This document shows, in pieces, positions 9,518 through 20,269 of a stretch of DNA of 64,000 bases. This DNA comes from Ustilaginoidea virens. Its lineage: Eukaryota; Ascomycota; Sordariomycetes; Hypocreales; Clavicipitaceae. The translations under genes were made by a program, and so were the position numbers. Where the stretch lies: contig NC_057320.1 in NCBI RefSeq assembly GCF_000687475.1, forward strand, positions 1,550,001-1,614,000, read 5' to 3'. Under the pieces are notes generated by a model. It was given only the letters and a program-made list of their open reading frames with translations. It did no database searches and was not told the origin of the DNA. Positions within the stretch are counted from its first letter, which is position 1. Every line of letters starts with the position of its first letter.

Positions 9518-12500
9518 CTAATATAATAACTATTAACTAGTTTTGGCCCATAGGGCCTAAAAGATTTGCTTATTCCTAGTGCACCTTATTCCTACTGTAG
9601 GATTGCTATGAATATTATATAGGGGCTATATAGGGGTGTTTAGTGGCGCCTTTAGCTATACTATATTAGAGGGATTAAGTAAGCCGGAATTAGTTAAGTT
9701 GGTCGATATTAAGTATTTAGTAAGCGATTATTTATACGAAATATAGTTTATTAAGTATAATAGATATACCGTATTAGTTATAAAATAAGCTAGGGCTAAG
9801 ACTAGGCCCGAGGAGTATACGCTTTTATTTATAGTACTTTGGATAAGAGAGGATAATATAGTAGAGGTCTTCTAGGCCTTCCTTATAGTGGCAGAGAGGT
9901 AATAGCACTAAGGGAACTTATTAAAAGCAAAAGAAAGAGTTAAGGCCGATTTTTTCTATATAGAGTTAGGTAAGTATCGCCGATTTATACTTCTATAGAC
10001 CTTTATATAGTCGGGTTATTTTTACTATAGATTGGAAGTCTAGTGCCCTCTTGGCTGCTAGGGTCTTATACTAGGGGCGTCTCGCCCTTACTATTGCCTA
10101 ATTACTCTACTATTAGTTATATTAATCTTTTATTAATTGCTTTTCGGCTAAGAGTTAGCTAGGGTTAGGATTAAAGAATAGTATATAGGCTAAAGGTCTT
10201 TAGTAACCCTTCCTTTACTAGTATTAAAGTATTACCGCTATTACTACTAATATATAGTTAATCCTATCGGTTATACCTATCTTTTCTATTCTTTTAAGGA
10301 ACTATTAGCAGATATAATTAAGATAGAGGTTAATTAGGGGTATAGCTGCTTTAGTCTTAAGGGTATCTAGCGGTATAGCCTTAAAGGCCCTGGTAATTAT
10401 ACGGAGGCAGGCTGACTATTCTATAGCTAGGGATTTTATAATGCCTTTTACTACCCCTCTAAAGGCGGTAGGGGTATATTATACCCTTGCGCTAAAGGCA
10501 ATAGAGGTCCGGATAACCTATATATAGACTAGGCGTGCTTCCCGGTATTAGTAGTCCTAGGTTGAGGCTATTATTACTGTAAGCGCGAATTACTACTACT
10601 TAAGTTTTTTTACGATTTTAATACGGTATTCCCTTTATTTTAGCTTATAGTGGATTTTAACTCTTAGGAATTTAATATACTACTTTAGTTAGATTATTAT
10701 AATCCTAAGCTATATTACGGTCTCGTCCGCCTTATATATATAGGTAAAGTGGATAAGCTTACTTTTACTAGGGTTAAAGTTAAGTCCGGCTTATTTAGAC
10801 TAACTATTGCAGATAAGCTATACTTTTTTAAGTAGCGCCTTTATCTCCCCCATATCTCTCCTATAGGCTATAATATTTATATTATCAGTAAAGCCTAGTA
10901 TAATAATTAAGGCTACTTTTTATAGCCTCTTATAGAGCGGTATAATATAGACGAGGAAGAGGATAAGGGAGAGGGGGGACCCTTATAGTACCCTAGCGGT
11001 AATCAGCAATTTCTTTATAAGCTGTCCCTTAAAGTGGATCTATATTATTCGCGAATTAGTAAAACCGCGTACCTATGCTATAAGCTATAGTGGGAGCCCT
11101 TTATTAAAGAGTAGGTAGATAAGGCGGGTATAATTAACTATATTAAATATTACTAATATATCTAATTAAAAGAGTAAGGCGATCTTGCTATAGTGCTAGG
11201 TCGTGCGAATAATCTCTATTAGTATGCTTAATGCTATATTGGTTAACCGGTTTGCTTTATTACTTATTTAAAGATCTGGAAGGAGGTTGCCCTCCTTAAG
11301 GGCGGTAGTAAGCCGCTTTACGATTACGGCTTTTATAACCTTCCCTACTAAATTAAATAATAATATTAGTCTTTATCCTTTTGCCTTTAAGTATTCTTCG
11401 GGCCTTTTTCTAGGCTTTTATAATACTACTACTTTAGCCTCTTAGAATTAGGCTAGGTAGTACCCGATATAGTATATTTCGTTAAGGAGGTATATTAAGG
11501 TTTAAATAAGTGGAGGGCTATATACTTTAAGGAATCCTGCCGGGAGCCTATTAGGGCCTAGTGCTTTCTAGCCTACTATATTATATAATATAGTGTATAC
11601 CTTTTTATAGGTAAAGGAGTCTATAGAGGGGAATACGGTAGTAATAAGCTAGGGGAATATTAGGTTAGGGATATTATTATAAATAGCTTAGGAGGTAGGG
11701 AAGAACTATTAGGCGAGTACTTATGCCTTTTCTTTATGTGTTATTGCCTTTAGGTCTAGACCGCTTTATTCTAATGGGGGGATCTCTCTTAATTCGGGCG
11801 GGAGGCTACTATATAGGCAAGCCTATTTCTCTAGAGACTATAGGTCGGTATTCTATATAGTTACTTTATTAAGGGCCTTTCGCTATAACTGGTGCTATTC
11901 TTCTTAGATAATATAGGACTAAATCGCTCCTCCTTTTTAGGCGGCGCTAAGGTTCTCCAGGGTATAGTATACTGCCTATTTTTAGTAGGCCTTTTTTGCT
12001 GCTATTTAGGCTATTTTAGTGCAGGAGTTCCACTAGGGCTCTATACTAGGAGCTTTAAGTGCCCTCTTTAGTGCCGTAATATTGGCGATACTCTAGAGTT
12101 GGCCGGTAAGCTATTCGGCGTATATATCTATTTTAGTAGGGGAGTAAAGCAGGGCCCTAGTATAGTAGGTAGTAAGTTGGTTTTTTGCTTCGGCTTAAGC
12201 GAGGTATTAATTAAAGGATTTTTAGCCGTTCTTTAAGGGGGGAGCTTTTACGCAATAGTTATTAGTCTTAATATATATAAGCTAAGGGATATAGTCAGAC
12301 CTAATAAGGTTAGTATTTCTAAGATATTTAATTATAATATCTAGTATAACCTATATATAGTCGATAGTGCTATTTCTTTTTCTTAGGGCCCTTTTTATTA
12401 CCTTATTATAAGGAATAACTAGCCTGAGCTGCTATTATATTATAAGTTTAAAGAGAGTATTAATATTAGGCGAGGTCTAGTCTAGGCTATCCTAGAGAGG

Positions 12501-12854
12501 GTGGTATATATTAAAGTCCTTAATAAAGGTATTGTAGGGGTAGGGTAGAAGCTTAATAAGTACGGTAAAGGGGGTTATCTAGTTTAGCTTATAGCCTAAA
12601 GAGTAAATAGAATAGATATTAGTGCTTAATAGGGAAATCTTATATTAGTTGGTCCCTTTTTCGCTAGACTATATACCAGGCCTATACTGCTTATAGATAT
12701 ATATTGCTATTCTCTTGCTATATGCTATTAATATATATCTTCTAAGGCTAGGGCTTAATAGGGTCCGACCGGGCATAGCGGGTTCTTAGATCGCTATAAT
12801 ATTAGGCTCGCATTAGTAATAGAGTGCTAGTCTTATAAAAGTGGTTTTCTTCTA
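9518..12854 (-). pseudogene. L2 ORF2, endonuclease - reverse transcriptase (RIP-inactivated)
   Basis: Minus-strand homologue of L1 ORF2, colinear along its length. The RT catalytic block lies at about 10875-10905 and reads GFTDNINI, so the family Ala is Thr and one catalytic Asp is Asn. The endonuclease RDFN block is near 12505-12530. The C-terminal Cys/His motif is at about 9856-9905. The upstream limit at 12854 corresponds to 1860 in L1. TAG/TAA stops occur throughout, so no functional enzyme is expected. Confidence 0.8.
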
Positions 12855-14389
12855 TATATTCTAGTAGAGGACTATTATTATATAGATAGTCGCGAGGGGG
12901 TTAGTAGCGGCAGTATATTAGAGGTGGCTATAGGTTAGGCGTTTAGGGTAGGCGCGGTCGCACTATAGTCTTACATAGGGGCGGCTCGGAGGAAAGCGGT
13001 AATACTATTATCAGCCCTAATGCAGGGGGTCCTATTAATGCTTTCTATTGGTCGGCCTTATTTCTAAGGGGAGGGCTTGCGCAGGGGAGATCTATTAGCT
13101 ATATAGTAGTAGCCCTAATCTGCGATTAGGATAGCATTAGCGTCTAATACTATATACAAGGCGAAAAGCCTCGGTCTATCGCTATAGGAATTTCTAGCTT
13201 TTTCCTATTGTTTATTCGCTACTTTATAGAGGCAGGACTATACTAGGTAGGATCTATAGTAATTAAGGCAGGATTTATATTGGTTCTATATAGTAGCTAG
13301 GCAGCTTTGATCGCTATCTGGGTAGCATTTAGATCCGCATTAGCTATAGCGGGCTACTACTGTGTAGTATATAGCGATATGGCCGAATTTAAAGCAATTG
13401 AAGTACTAGCGAGGGTATATAGTATCGTTATAGGGTTCGGCTTTAAATATCTCTATTTAGTATATAATACCAGCTTTATAAAGCTTATTTGTAAGGTCGA
13501 TAGAGTCTACCCTTATAATTAGGGGCGCCTATATTACGGTCCCCCTAGGGCGATAAGGGGAGACCCTAATAAAGCCCTCTCTATTAGCTTTAGTTAGGTT
13601 CGATCGGATGTCCTCTATCGCGGTATTTATAGTATAATAGGTTAGGAAGCTTTTAATAATAATGCTAAATAAGCATTGGTTGGGTTCTACCTTTTAGCCG
13701 AAGGCGGGGCGTGCCTAAGTCGTATCTATAATATATTTCGCTTTTTCCTCTTTAAAGGTAATAATCATATTACTATTATAGAGCCTATAGGCTATAACCG
13801 CTACTCCCTTAGCAGTAGCCCTATTAACTGTATTAACAATTTCGATTAAGGTATAATTCTAGAGGATTTCGCTAATAGTATTTCCTTTAATAAAGACTTC
13901 GCAGTAGATATAGGGGGGTATCATAAAGGGAGCTAGGCTATATTGGGGTGGTATAGCGGCTGCGAGTCCTTATGCGGCGATAGATACCTATATAGCAGGG
14001 GCTGCAGTAGGTTTTAGGAGATTCTATATGGCCTTATTAACTGCGGTCTCGATCGTCTATATAAGGGTTCTAATGGGGGTATAGATATTGCCTGGGTCGG
14101 CCTTTTGCCGGGTAGTTTCTACTATAAAGTTTATAGCCTTTTGTACTCTTCTTAGTACTACTAGGGGAATATGGTCTTAAAGCTCTTTTATAAAATCTAT
14201 AATAATATCGGCTACTAGTTGCTTCTGCCCCTAGGTAGGTTCGGTCTCGGTCTGGTTGTACTATATGCTGTTCGCGATTATAGTATTAGGGTTGTAGCGG
14301 CTATATGCTATATCGCTTTTATTCCCTTTATTAATATCTATTACTTCATTTGCGCCTACTGCGCCCACTCTTTAGACGCGATGCGCTAT
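12855..14389 (-). pseudogene. L2 ORF1, Gag-like protein (RIP-inactivated)
   Basis: Minus-strand homologue of L1 ORF1. The CCHC region lies at about 13330-13400 in the plus-strand view, where the Cys and His codons are partly TAT. The presumed start is ATA (from ATG) at 14389-14387, just inside the leader. A 71-codon stop-free stretch on the opposite strand at 13307-13522 is the shadow of the knuckle region. Confidence 0.75.
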
Positions 14390-14499
14390 AGGTGAGGGGG
14401 GTAAACGGACGAGAAAAAGCGATTAGGAATATCAGAATTGATTTTAGAGGCGGTTCCGTGCCGCTCCCTAGACTATATATACATATATAGATAATTATC

Positions 14500-14513
14500 G
14501 CATTTAATACAAA
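14500..14513. repeat. Target-site duplication of L2, right copy
   Basis: gcatttaatacaaa, matching 8108-8121 except for one transition. Confidence 0.85.
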
Positions 14514-15526
14514 TAGAGGATTATATAAAATATTTCCTAAACTACTAGTAGCGGCACTATAGATTCCCCGCCTAGATTATTAGTAATAGAGGCTTAGATT
14601 AGGTAGGCTAATTCTAGACTATAATATACTAAGCTATTAAAACCAAATAACTCCTCTTAATAATATACCACCTATAGACTAATAGTAGCATAAAGCATAT
14701 AAACCAAAAGGTCTAGGCTATCTTATGCATTAAGGTAGTATTCGACTAGTATAACTAGCCTTAATATCTCGCAACTTGCTAATACGCTCTAAATAACTAT
14801 ACTTCCTTAGTTACTAGATATAGTCTGAATTATCTTTTAAATAGCTTCGACTCTCCTATTATAGCACCTCCCCCTGATATTATGCTAAATTTAACGACCC
14901 CTAAAGAGCGAGCGGTATGCTTCCTAGCTATAATATAGGAGGGGGGCGAACTCGCCTAGGCTGCTATCGCTTTTGCCTAATAGCGGTAGTAAGACGCAAT
15001 AAACCGTTCTTAACGCCTAATAGAATGCTATTAAATTAGGGACTAAATTTAGTTAAGCCTATAGAATATTAAGATTAACTAGCCTTATAAAAAGCTCGAC
15101 TAGGTATCTACTAAATATACAGTTATAGCTATTCTATCTCTATTAAATATCCGACTCGATATCCCTAATAGTATCTACCTGGTTTTTTATATTAATCTTA
15201 TAGAATATACCGCTTCCGACCCGTTACCGAGCTAAATACTTATAGATATTAGGCCTAGTCCCCTATTAATCCTACTAAAGGACTCTAATACCCTATACAA
15301 GGAATTTAAGGTCGAAGAGATACTAGCTGCTAAAAATGCTTAGGGTCGTAGTAGTAAATGTAATATATTAGTAAAATAGAAGGGATATAATTTGCCGACT
15401 TAGGAACCACTAGAGAACTTTAAGAATACTATAGCACGGGAGGCATTTAAGGTTAAATAGGGGGATATTCGGATATATAATAGGCCCAATTAAACCCTAT
15501 AGCAACCCCAATATAGAAACGGATGA
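14500..15526 (+). pseudogene. Chromovirus G1 pol: integrase end and chromodomain
   Basis: Resumes the G1 frame after L2. The second integrase aspartate lies in FP-x-IISNRGLD near 14556-14595, now Asn. A GPY/F-like block KKLD-x-VSTKYTVI lies at about 15090-15125. A chromodomain follows at about 15290-15435: EFKVEEILAAKNA, then ILVK-x-KGYNLPT-x-EPLENF, with the aromatic-cage Trp codons now TAG. Chromodomains steer chromovirus integration to heterochromatin by binding methylated histone H3. The frame ends at TGA (15524-15526), which is not a RIP-type stop and is probably the natural end. Confidence 0.85.
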
Positions 15527-15548
15527 AATTTTTCCTAGAGAAGGGGGG

Positions 15549-15804
15549 TATATTATAGACTCGGGCTATACCTATGCCATAGATCGATTGAGGCTCGGGC
15601 TATATCTGTGCCTAGTCTGGGATGGATAATATAAGGTAGACGCGCGGGCCTATAGGGCAATATTAGGGCTATAGCCCGCGCCACACACGGATATATATAG
15701 ACTGCGGAAGGGACCCGATTCGGGCTCTTTTCCCTTCCTCCTTAGTTTTATTAATATATCCGATTGATGCCTATTCGCAGTCGCCCTAGGGCCAGTCCGT
15801 CACA
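15549..15804 (+). repeat. 3' LTR of chromovirus G1
   Basis: A 256-bp LTR placed just after a purine tract (gagaagggggg, about 15537-15548) that serves as the polypurine tract. It starts tatatta (TG-type start after RIP) and ends cgtcaca. A second copy of the same LTR type is at 60130-60384; shared blocks include ctcgggctat near the start and gccctagggccagt near the end. The matching 5' LTR lies outside the window. Confidence 0.8.
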
Positions 15805-17163
15805 GATTCTCTAATTAAGTTAGTAAGACCCCCTTACTATAAGGCGGTTCCCCCCTAATAGCCGGCCTAAGAGTAGGCTTATTATTAATAATAATAATAG
15901 AACTAATAGAGCTTTTATTACTAGCAGTAATATTACCGGTAGTAGTAAGAGGCTAAGGTTCTTTAAATATAAAAAGGGGCGAAAGCCCTCTATTATAGGC
16001 TTACTTTAGAGCTAAAAATCCTTTCTTAATAAGTCTAAAAAAATCGGCCGGAAGCGCGATTAGGACTATAGGTACTATTATTTGTATTACAATAGTAGAG
16101 TTATTTTAGCCCTTTTAGGGAATTAAGGTAACTAACGTAATAGATTAATATACAGCCTACTAGACCTTATAGTACTTATCTTTATCTACCTACTAAAATC
16201 AGCCATTAAGTTAAGAAATACTAGTAAGCCGCTATACTTATTTCCTAATTGCAAGCGAAGGCCTTTTGCAATACTAGCATACTTTCTATTAGTTCGCGGT
16301 TTGTAGTATTACGTTTAAGAATATAATAAGGCTTCCGCTTTAAAGCATAAGCGAAATAGGCACCCCTAAGCCCTACCTACTATTAGTAAAAGACAGATAA
16401 TAAATAAAGAGAACCTTTTATCCTATTAGTTATAATAATAAGCAGCTATATCAGCACTATAGCATATATAGAGACGATACGGCTATTTGTAGGCTAGATT
16501 AGGACCTAACTTTAAAATATTTAGCATCTTAAAGAATAAAGGGTATATAAAAGCTTTAATAGCATAATTAAAGCGGAGCTATATATAAGGAAGTAAAGGA
16601 AAATTTTTAATAACTTTTAATAAAAAGCAAAAAGGAAAGAGGAAACAAAATAAAAAGGTAGGGCAAATAAAGAAGACTTTATACTACTATATACCCGCAC
16701 TAGATTACTCGATCGTCTACCAGCTACCCCAACCTATATTAGATAAAGTCAATAATAATAAAACGCGCGATTTACTGTATCACCGCCGCCTACCCGATAT
16801 TAACGTTATCGCCATCACCCCTACCTAATAATACTGCCTACGCCGAACCCGATGCATACCCACCCTAGAGCCAACCTAATGCCCACTAATATATATTACT
16901 ATGCCTATCGAGGCGTTCCTACTATCTATACTTTCCCAGCCCTGCCGCTAGACCTAGTCTTATGTGATAAGACACCTCCTTATAACGTATAGTAAATCCC
17001 CTTTAGATTTGAAGGGATACTACCGATTAAGGACGGTATATAGGTTTTCCTCCCGGCACTTAGGTTTCCTATATAGATTAGGTATAGAGGTACTAGCACT
17101 AGGCTAGACGGGGACTCATCCCCCCTAGATAGCTTAGCTAGAGTAATATATATATATATATAG
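15805..17163 (+). mobile_element. 3' fragment of LINE family C, copy C-a
   Basis: The 1.36-kb 3' end of a family C LINE on the plus strand, ending in a (TA)n tail at about 17143-17163. It is the inverted counterpart of 26935 to about 28300 (C-b): both share the unit with cccccttactataagrcggtt near the inner end and a GC-rich block with actcatcccccctagat near the tail. It starts exactly where the G1 LTR ends, so G1 inserted into C-a and the rest of C-a lies left of the window. No ORF is recognisable; it falls in the 3' module. Confidence 0.75.
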
Positions 17164-18704
17164 ATAGGATAGAAGGCATTAAGACTCTAACCTTAGATTT
17201 AAAGGTTACCTTACCTTATAGCCTATATATCTTCGCCGATATTTACCTTTAGGCTCTTTAGGATTAAATAATATCTAAAGATAATATATATTAGGCACGA
17301 TAGACAGTAGTAGCAAATAAAGAGTAATAATTCCCTATAGAGGTAGTAATATAGGAATAAATTGCAGACTATACCCTAAATGCATATAGTAGGCTATTTT
17401 ACTAGGGTAGATATAGCTCCTATCGTTTAAGCCCCTAACTATAATAGTGATTTAATAGTGCTATAACTTGCCTATAGCGGGTCACCTAAAGAAGAATACT
17501 ACCTTTTAATTGCTATAATAGGATTATTATTTTAATAATATATTATTTAAGGTAGTAAGGTTTATTTAGAACTATCAATACTATAGGGCGTATAAAAGCC
17601 ACTAGCTATAATAGGGTCTGCTATAGCTTTTACCGATTCTAGACTATTTCTAATCGTAAATATTAATAGACTTTATAATAGACCTCCCCGCTTATAACTC
17701 TTCTAACCTATACTTCTTTATAGTAATTACCGACCGCTAATTAAAGTATATCTAGCTAAAGGTAATATACTCTATAATAGCCGAAGAGTATATAGAGCAA
17801 TTCTAATAATACTAATAGCGCTTCTATAGATTCCCAAATAAGATTATTAGCAATAGAGGCTTAGATTAAATAGGATAATTCTAAATAATACTTCATAAGG
17901 TAATTAAGACTAAATAACTCCTTTCGACCGTATATTACTCTTAAACTAATAGCAGTATAGAATAAATAAACTAAGAGGTTTAGGCTATCCTTTAAATTAT
18001 AGTCTCTTTTAATTAATATAATTAGCCTAAGCACCTTATTATATACTAACTCGCTTTAAATAACTAGATATTATTAGTAATAGGGTTTAGCCTAAACCGG
18101 CTCTTTAATAGGTTTCATATATTAACTATTACGCTAGCTTTAGAGGTAATATTAAATATAAAGATACTAAAAGTGTAGGTAGTATTCTTTTTAGCTACCC
18201 TCTAGGAAAAAAAAAATTAGCCTAAACTACTATCGCTTTTGCATAATAATATTAATAAAATATAATAAACTATTCATACTACCTAATAGAGCGTTTTTAG
18301 GTTAGGGATCGTATATAGTTTAGCCTAAAGAATATTAAAATAAATCGCCTTTATAAGAAGCTCGATTAAGTCTCTACTAAATATACTATTATTACCGTCC
18401 TATCCCTATTTATTATCTAGCTTAATATCCCTAAGGGTATTTATTTAATTTTTTATATTGATCTTATCGAATAAGCTATTTTTAATCTACTTCCTATATA
18501 AACCGTAACTGATATTAAGCCTAAGCCTTTATTTATTCTCCTTTAAGATTTTAATTAGCTATATAAGAAATATAAGGTTAAAGCGATATTAGTAGCGAAA
18601 AACGCTTAAGGCTAGAATAAGAACCGCAATATATTAGTTAAATAGAAAGGGTATAACTTACCTATATAGGAACTCCTAGAAAACTTCGAAGATTTAATAG
18701 TATA
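17164..18704 (+). pseudogene. Chromovirus G2 pol: integrase and start of chromodomain
   Basis: A diverged relative of G1, colinear with G1 7560-8107 and 14514-15420. Recognisable parts are the region before the integrase zinc site (around 17300-17560), the core start DFIIDLP near 17665-17690, the second Asp block near 17835-17875, KKLD near 18355-18370 and a chromodomain from about 18555 (YKKYKVKAILVAKNA, then ILVK-x-KGYNLP). L3 cuts it inside the chromodomain end and the frame resumes at 25310. The 5' part is lost behind C-a. Stops are TAG/TAA. Confidence 0.8.
18692..18704. repeat. Target-site duplication of L3, left copy
   Basis: atttaatagtata, identical to 25310-25322. Confidence 0.9.
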
Positions 18705-20269
18705 TTATTATTATTAAATTACTCTAGGGGGCTATTCTAAGCTAGAATTGCCTATCTAGTACTCCGGCAAATAATCCGGAAGGGAAAAACCCGAGGTCCG
18801 GGGGGAAAACCCTTCCTACTAGTATAATTATAACAATTAGGGAATCGGGCCCCTAGGGGGGCCGATAGGTTTCCGGCATATAGGGAAGGTGGATATACTA
18901 TTGCTCAGGATCGTACCTAGCGGCAGTGCTAGGAAGAGTGCGAGAGCGATCTAGAGAAAGTAGGTCTAGAAAAAGATAGGTCTAGTATCTATAGGGGAGG
19001 GGTAGTCCTAGGTCGGCGTACTATAAATCGAAAGTGAAGTAGAGGTTATACAAGCGGGGCAGCATTAGCTATATAGCATACACGCCAGCTGTATGGCATA
19101 TATATCGCGCGGGGGCATTAGAGCAAGAGTAAGGGAATTTTCTATTATTAGGGCTATATCGGCGGCGAATCGGCTATAGGGGGGGTGCTTAGTGGAAGGC
19201 AAATAGTATCGGGTCGGGGGTTAGGGTGATCTAAGTATAAAGAGAGGGCGCGGGGGCCTTTAATCGGGCGAAGATATAAAGGTATAGGTGCCCCCCGACT
19301 TTTTAATCCCTTTTTCTTCCTTTCTATATAGCTATTATTTTTCTATATATAATCCCCTTAAGCCCCGTTCTCTAGCGCTGCGGGGATAACGCTAACCCAT
19401 ATAGTAGGGCGGTAATAATAGCAGCAGTATTAGCATCAGCGACAGCAGCAGTAATAGCATTAGCAGCAGTAATAGCAGCAGCAGCAACAGCCATAGCAAT
19501 AGTAATAATAATAATAATAGTAGTATACCGAAAAAGTCGGCATTTTTAGATAAAAAGGTAGGTACTACCTGCTCCTACTGTATTAGCGTTATTAATCTAT
19601 TATTACTAGCCCGGCGAGCTATAAGGCTAGCCTTACGACTTTTACCTAACGCAAGCCGAAGACCCTGAATATTATTACTATTCTTAATAAGGTAAGACCT
19701 AACCAATCGAACCCTAATCCAACCAGCATTCGAACGATAGTAATACGGTATAATGCTATATAGGGCCTAAGGCGGTATATTTTGCGTATACTATAGTAAG
19801 GAAGACCTATTAACTCTTTAAATAGACTCTTAAAAACCGGGAGTCTATTTATACCCTCCTAAATACCTAGAAGGTATTAGCCGTAGGAGGGGAGGTATAT
19901 ATAAAATGCAGGGACTATATAGGATAAGTGCTAATATAGATAGGTCGATAATTATTACACCCTTTAGTTAAGGGCATAATAGGCGTCGACTGCCTACGGC
20001 AGGGGGAAGGTAGCGATAGCGGTAGTAGTAGTAGGGGGGAGTATCGCTCCTAAGGTAACCTAAGAGGCGCTAGACCTTAAGGAGTATAAGATAGAAGTAT
20101 TAGAGGGCATTTAAGCCGTATTAGAGCTGCTTATCTCTTAGGGGCAGAAGAGGGCGGTAAAAGGGGAGGGGGAGAGAGAAGAAAGGGAGGGGGGGCTACT
20201 ATAGGGGCCGGCAGGGGAAGGGAAAGGGGGGGGGAAGGGGGCTCTAATATTAATATTATAGCTTTAGAG
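18705..20269 (-). other. L3 3' module (family B)
   Basis: About 1.56 kb. The same order of landmarks as in family A: tail, GC hairpin, block with gctaggaagagtgcgag, triplet-repeat tract (about 19415-19540, rich in agc/aat on the plus strand) and a G/A-rich tract (20150-20250). Sequence similarity to family A is low but codon-length alignable in several patches. L4 lacks most of this module. Confidence 0.6.

Larger units (their letters stand above)
8122..14499 (-). mobile_element. Tad1-like LINE, near full-length copy L2 (family A)
   Basis: A 6.4-kb family A copy on the minus strand. Its 3' tail (attattatta on the plus strand) starts at 8122 and its 5' end is at 14499, with a 14-bp target-site duplication on both sides. 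Gene order matches L1: ORF1 12855-14389, ORF2 9518-12854, 3' module 8122-9517. The 5' tip is odd: after the GCGGCACGGAACCGC block the usual A-rich head is replaced by about 38 AT-rich bases. Heavy RIP throughout. Confidence 0.9.

Noticed and set aside
17143..17163. (TA)n runs here and at 26941-26950 and 28841-28858 as telomere- or centromere-type repeats
   Set aside because: The first two are the tails of family C LINEs; the third is a short run within the family C body. None forms a longer array.
19420..19540. Poly-Gln reading on the plus strand
   Set aside because: This is one of several frames through the triplet tract of L3. The Gln frame does not extend with similarity to family A, so it gives no evidence of a polyglutamine protein.
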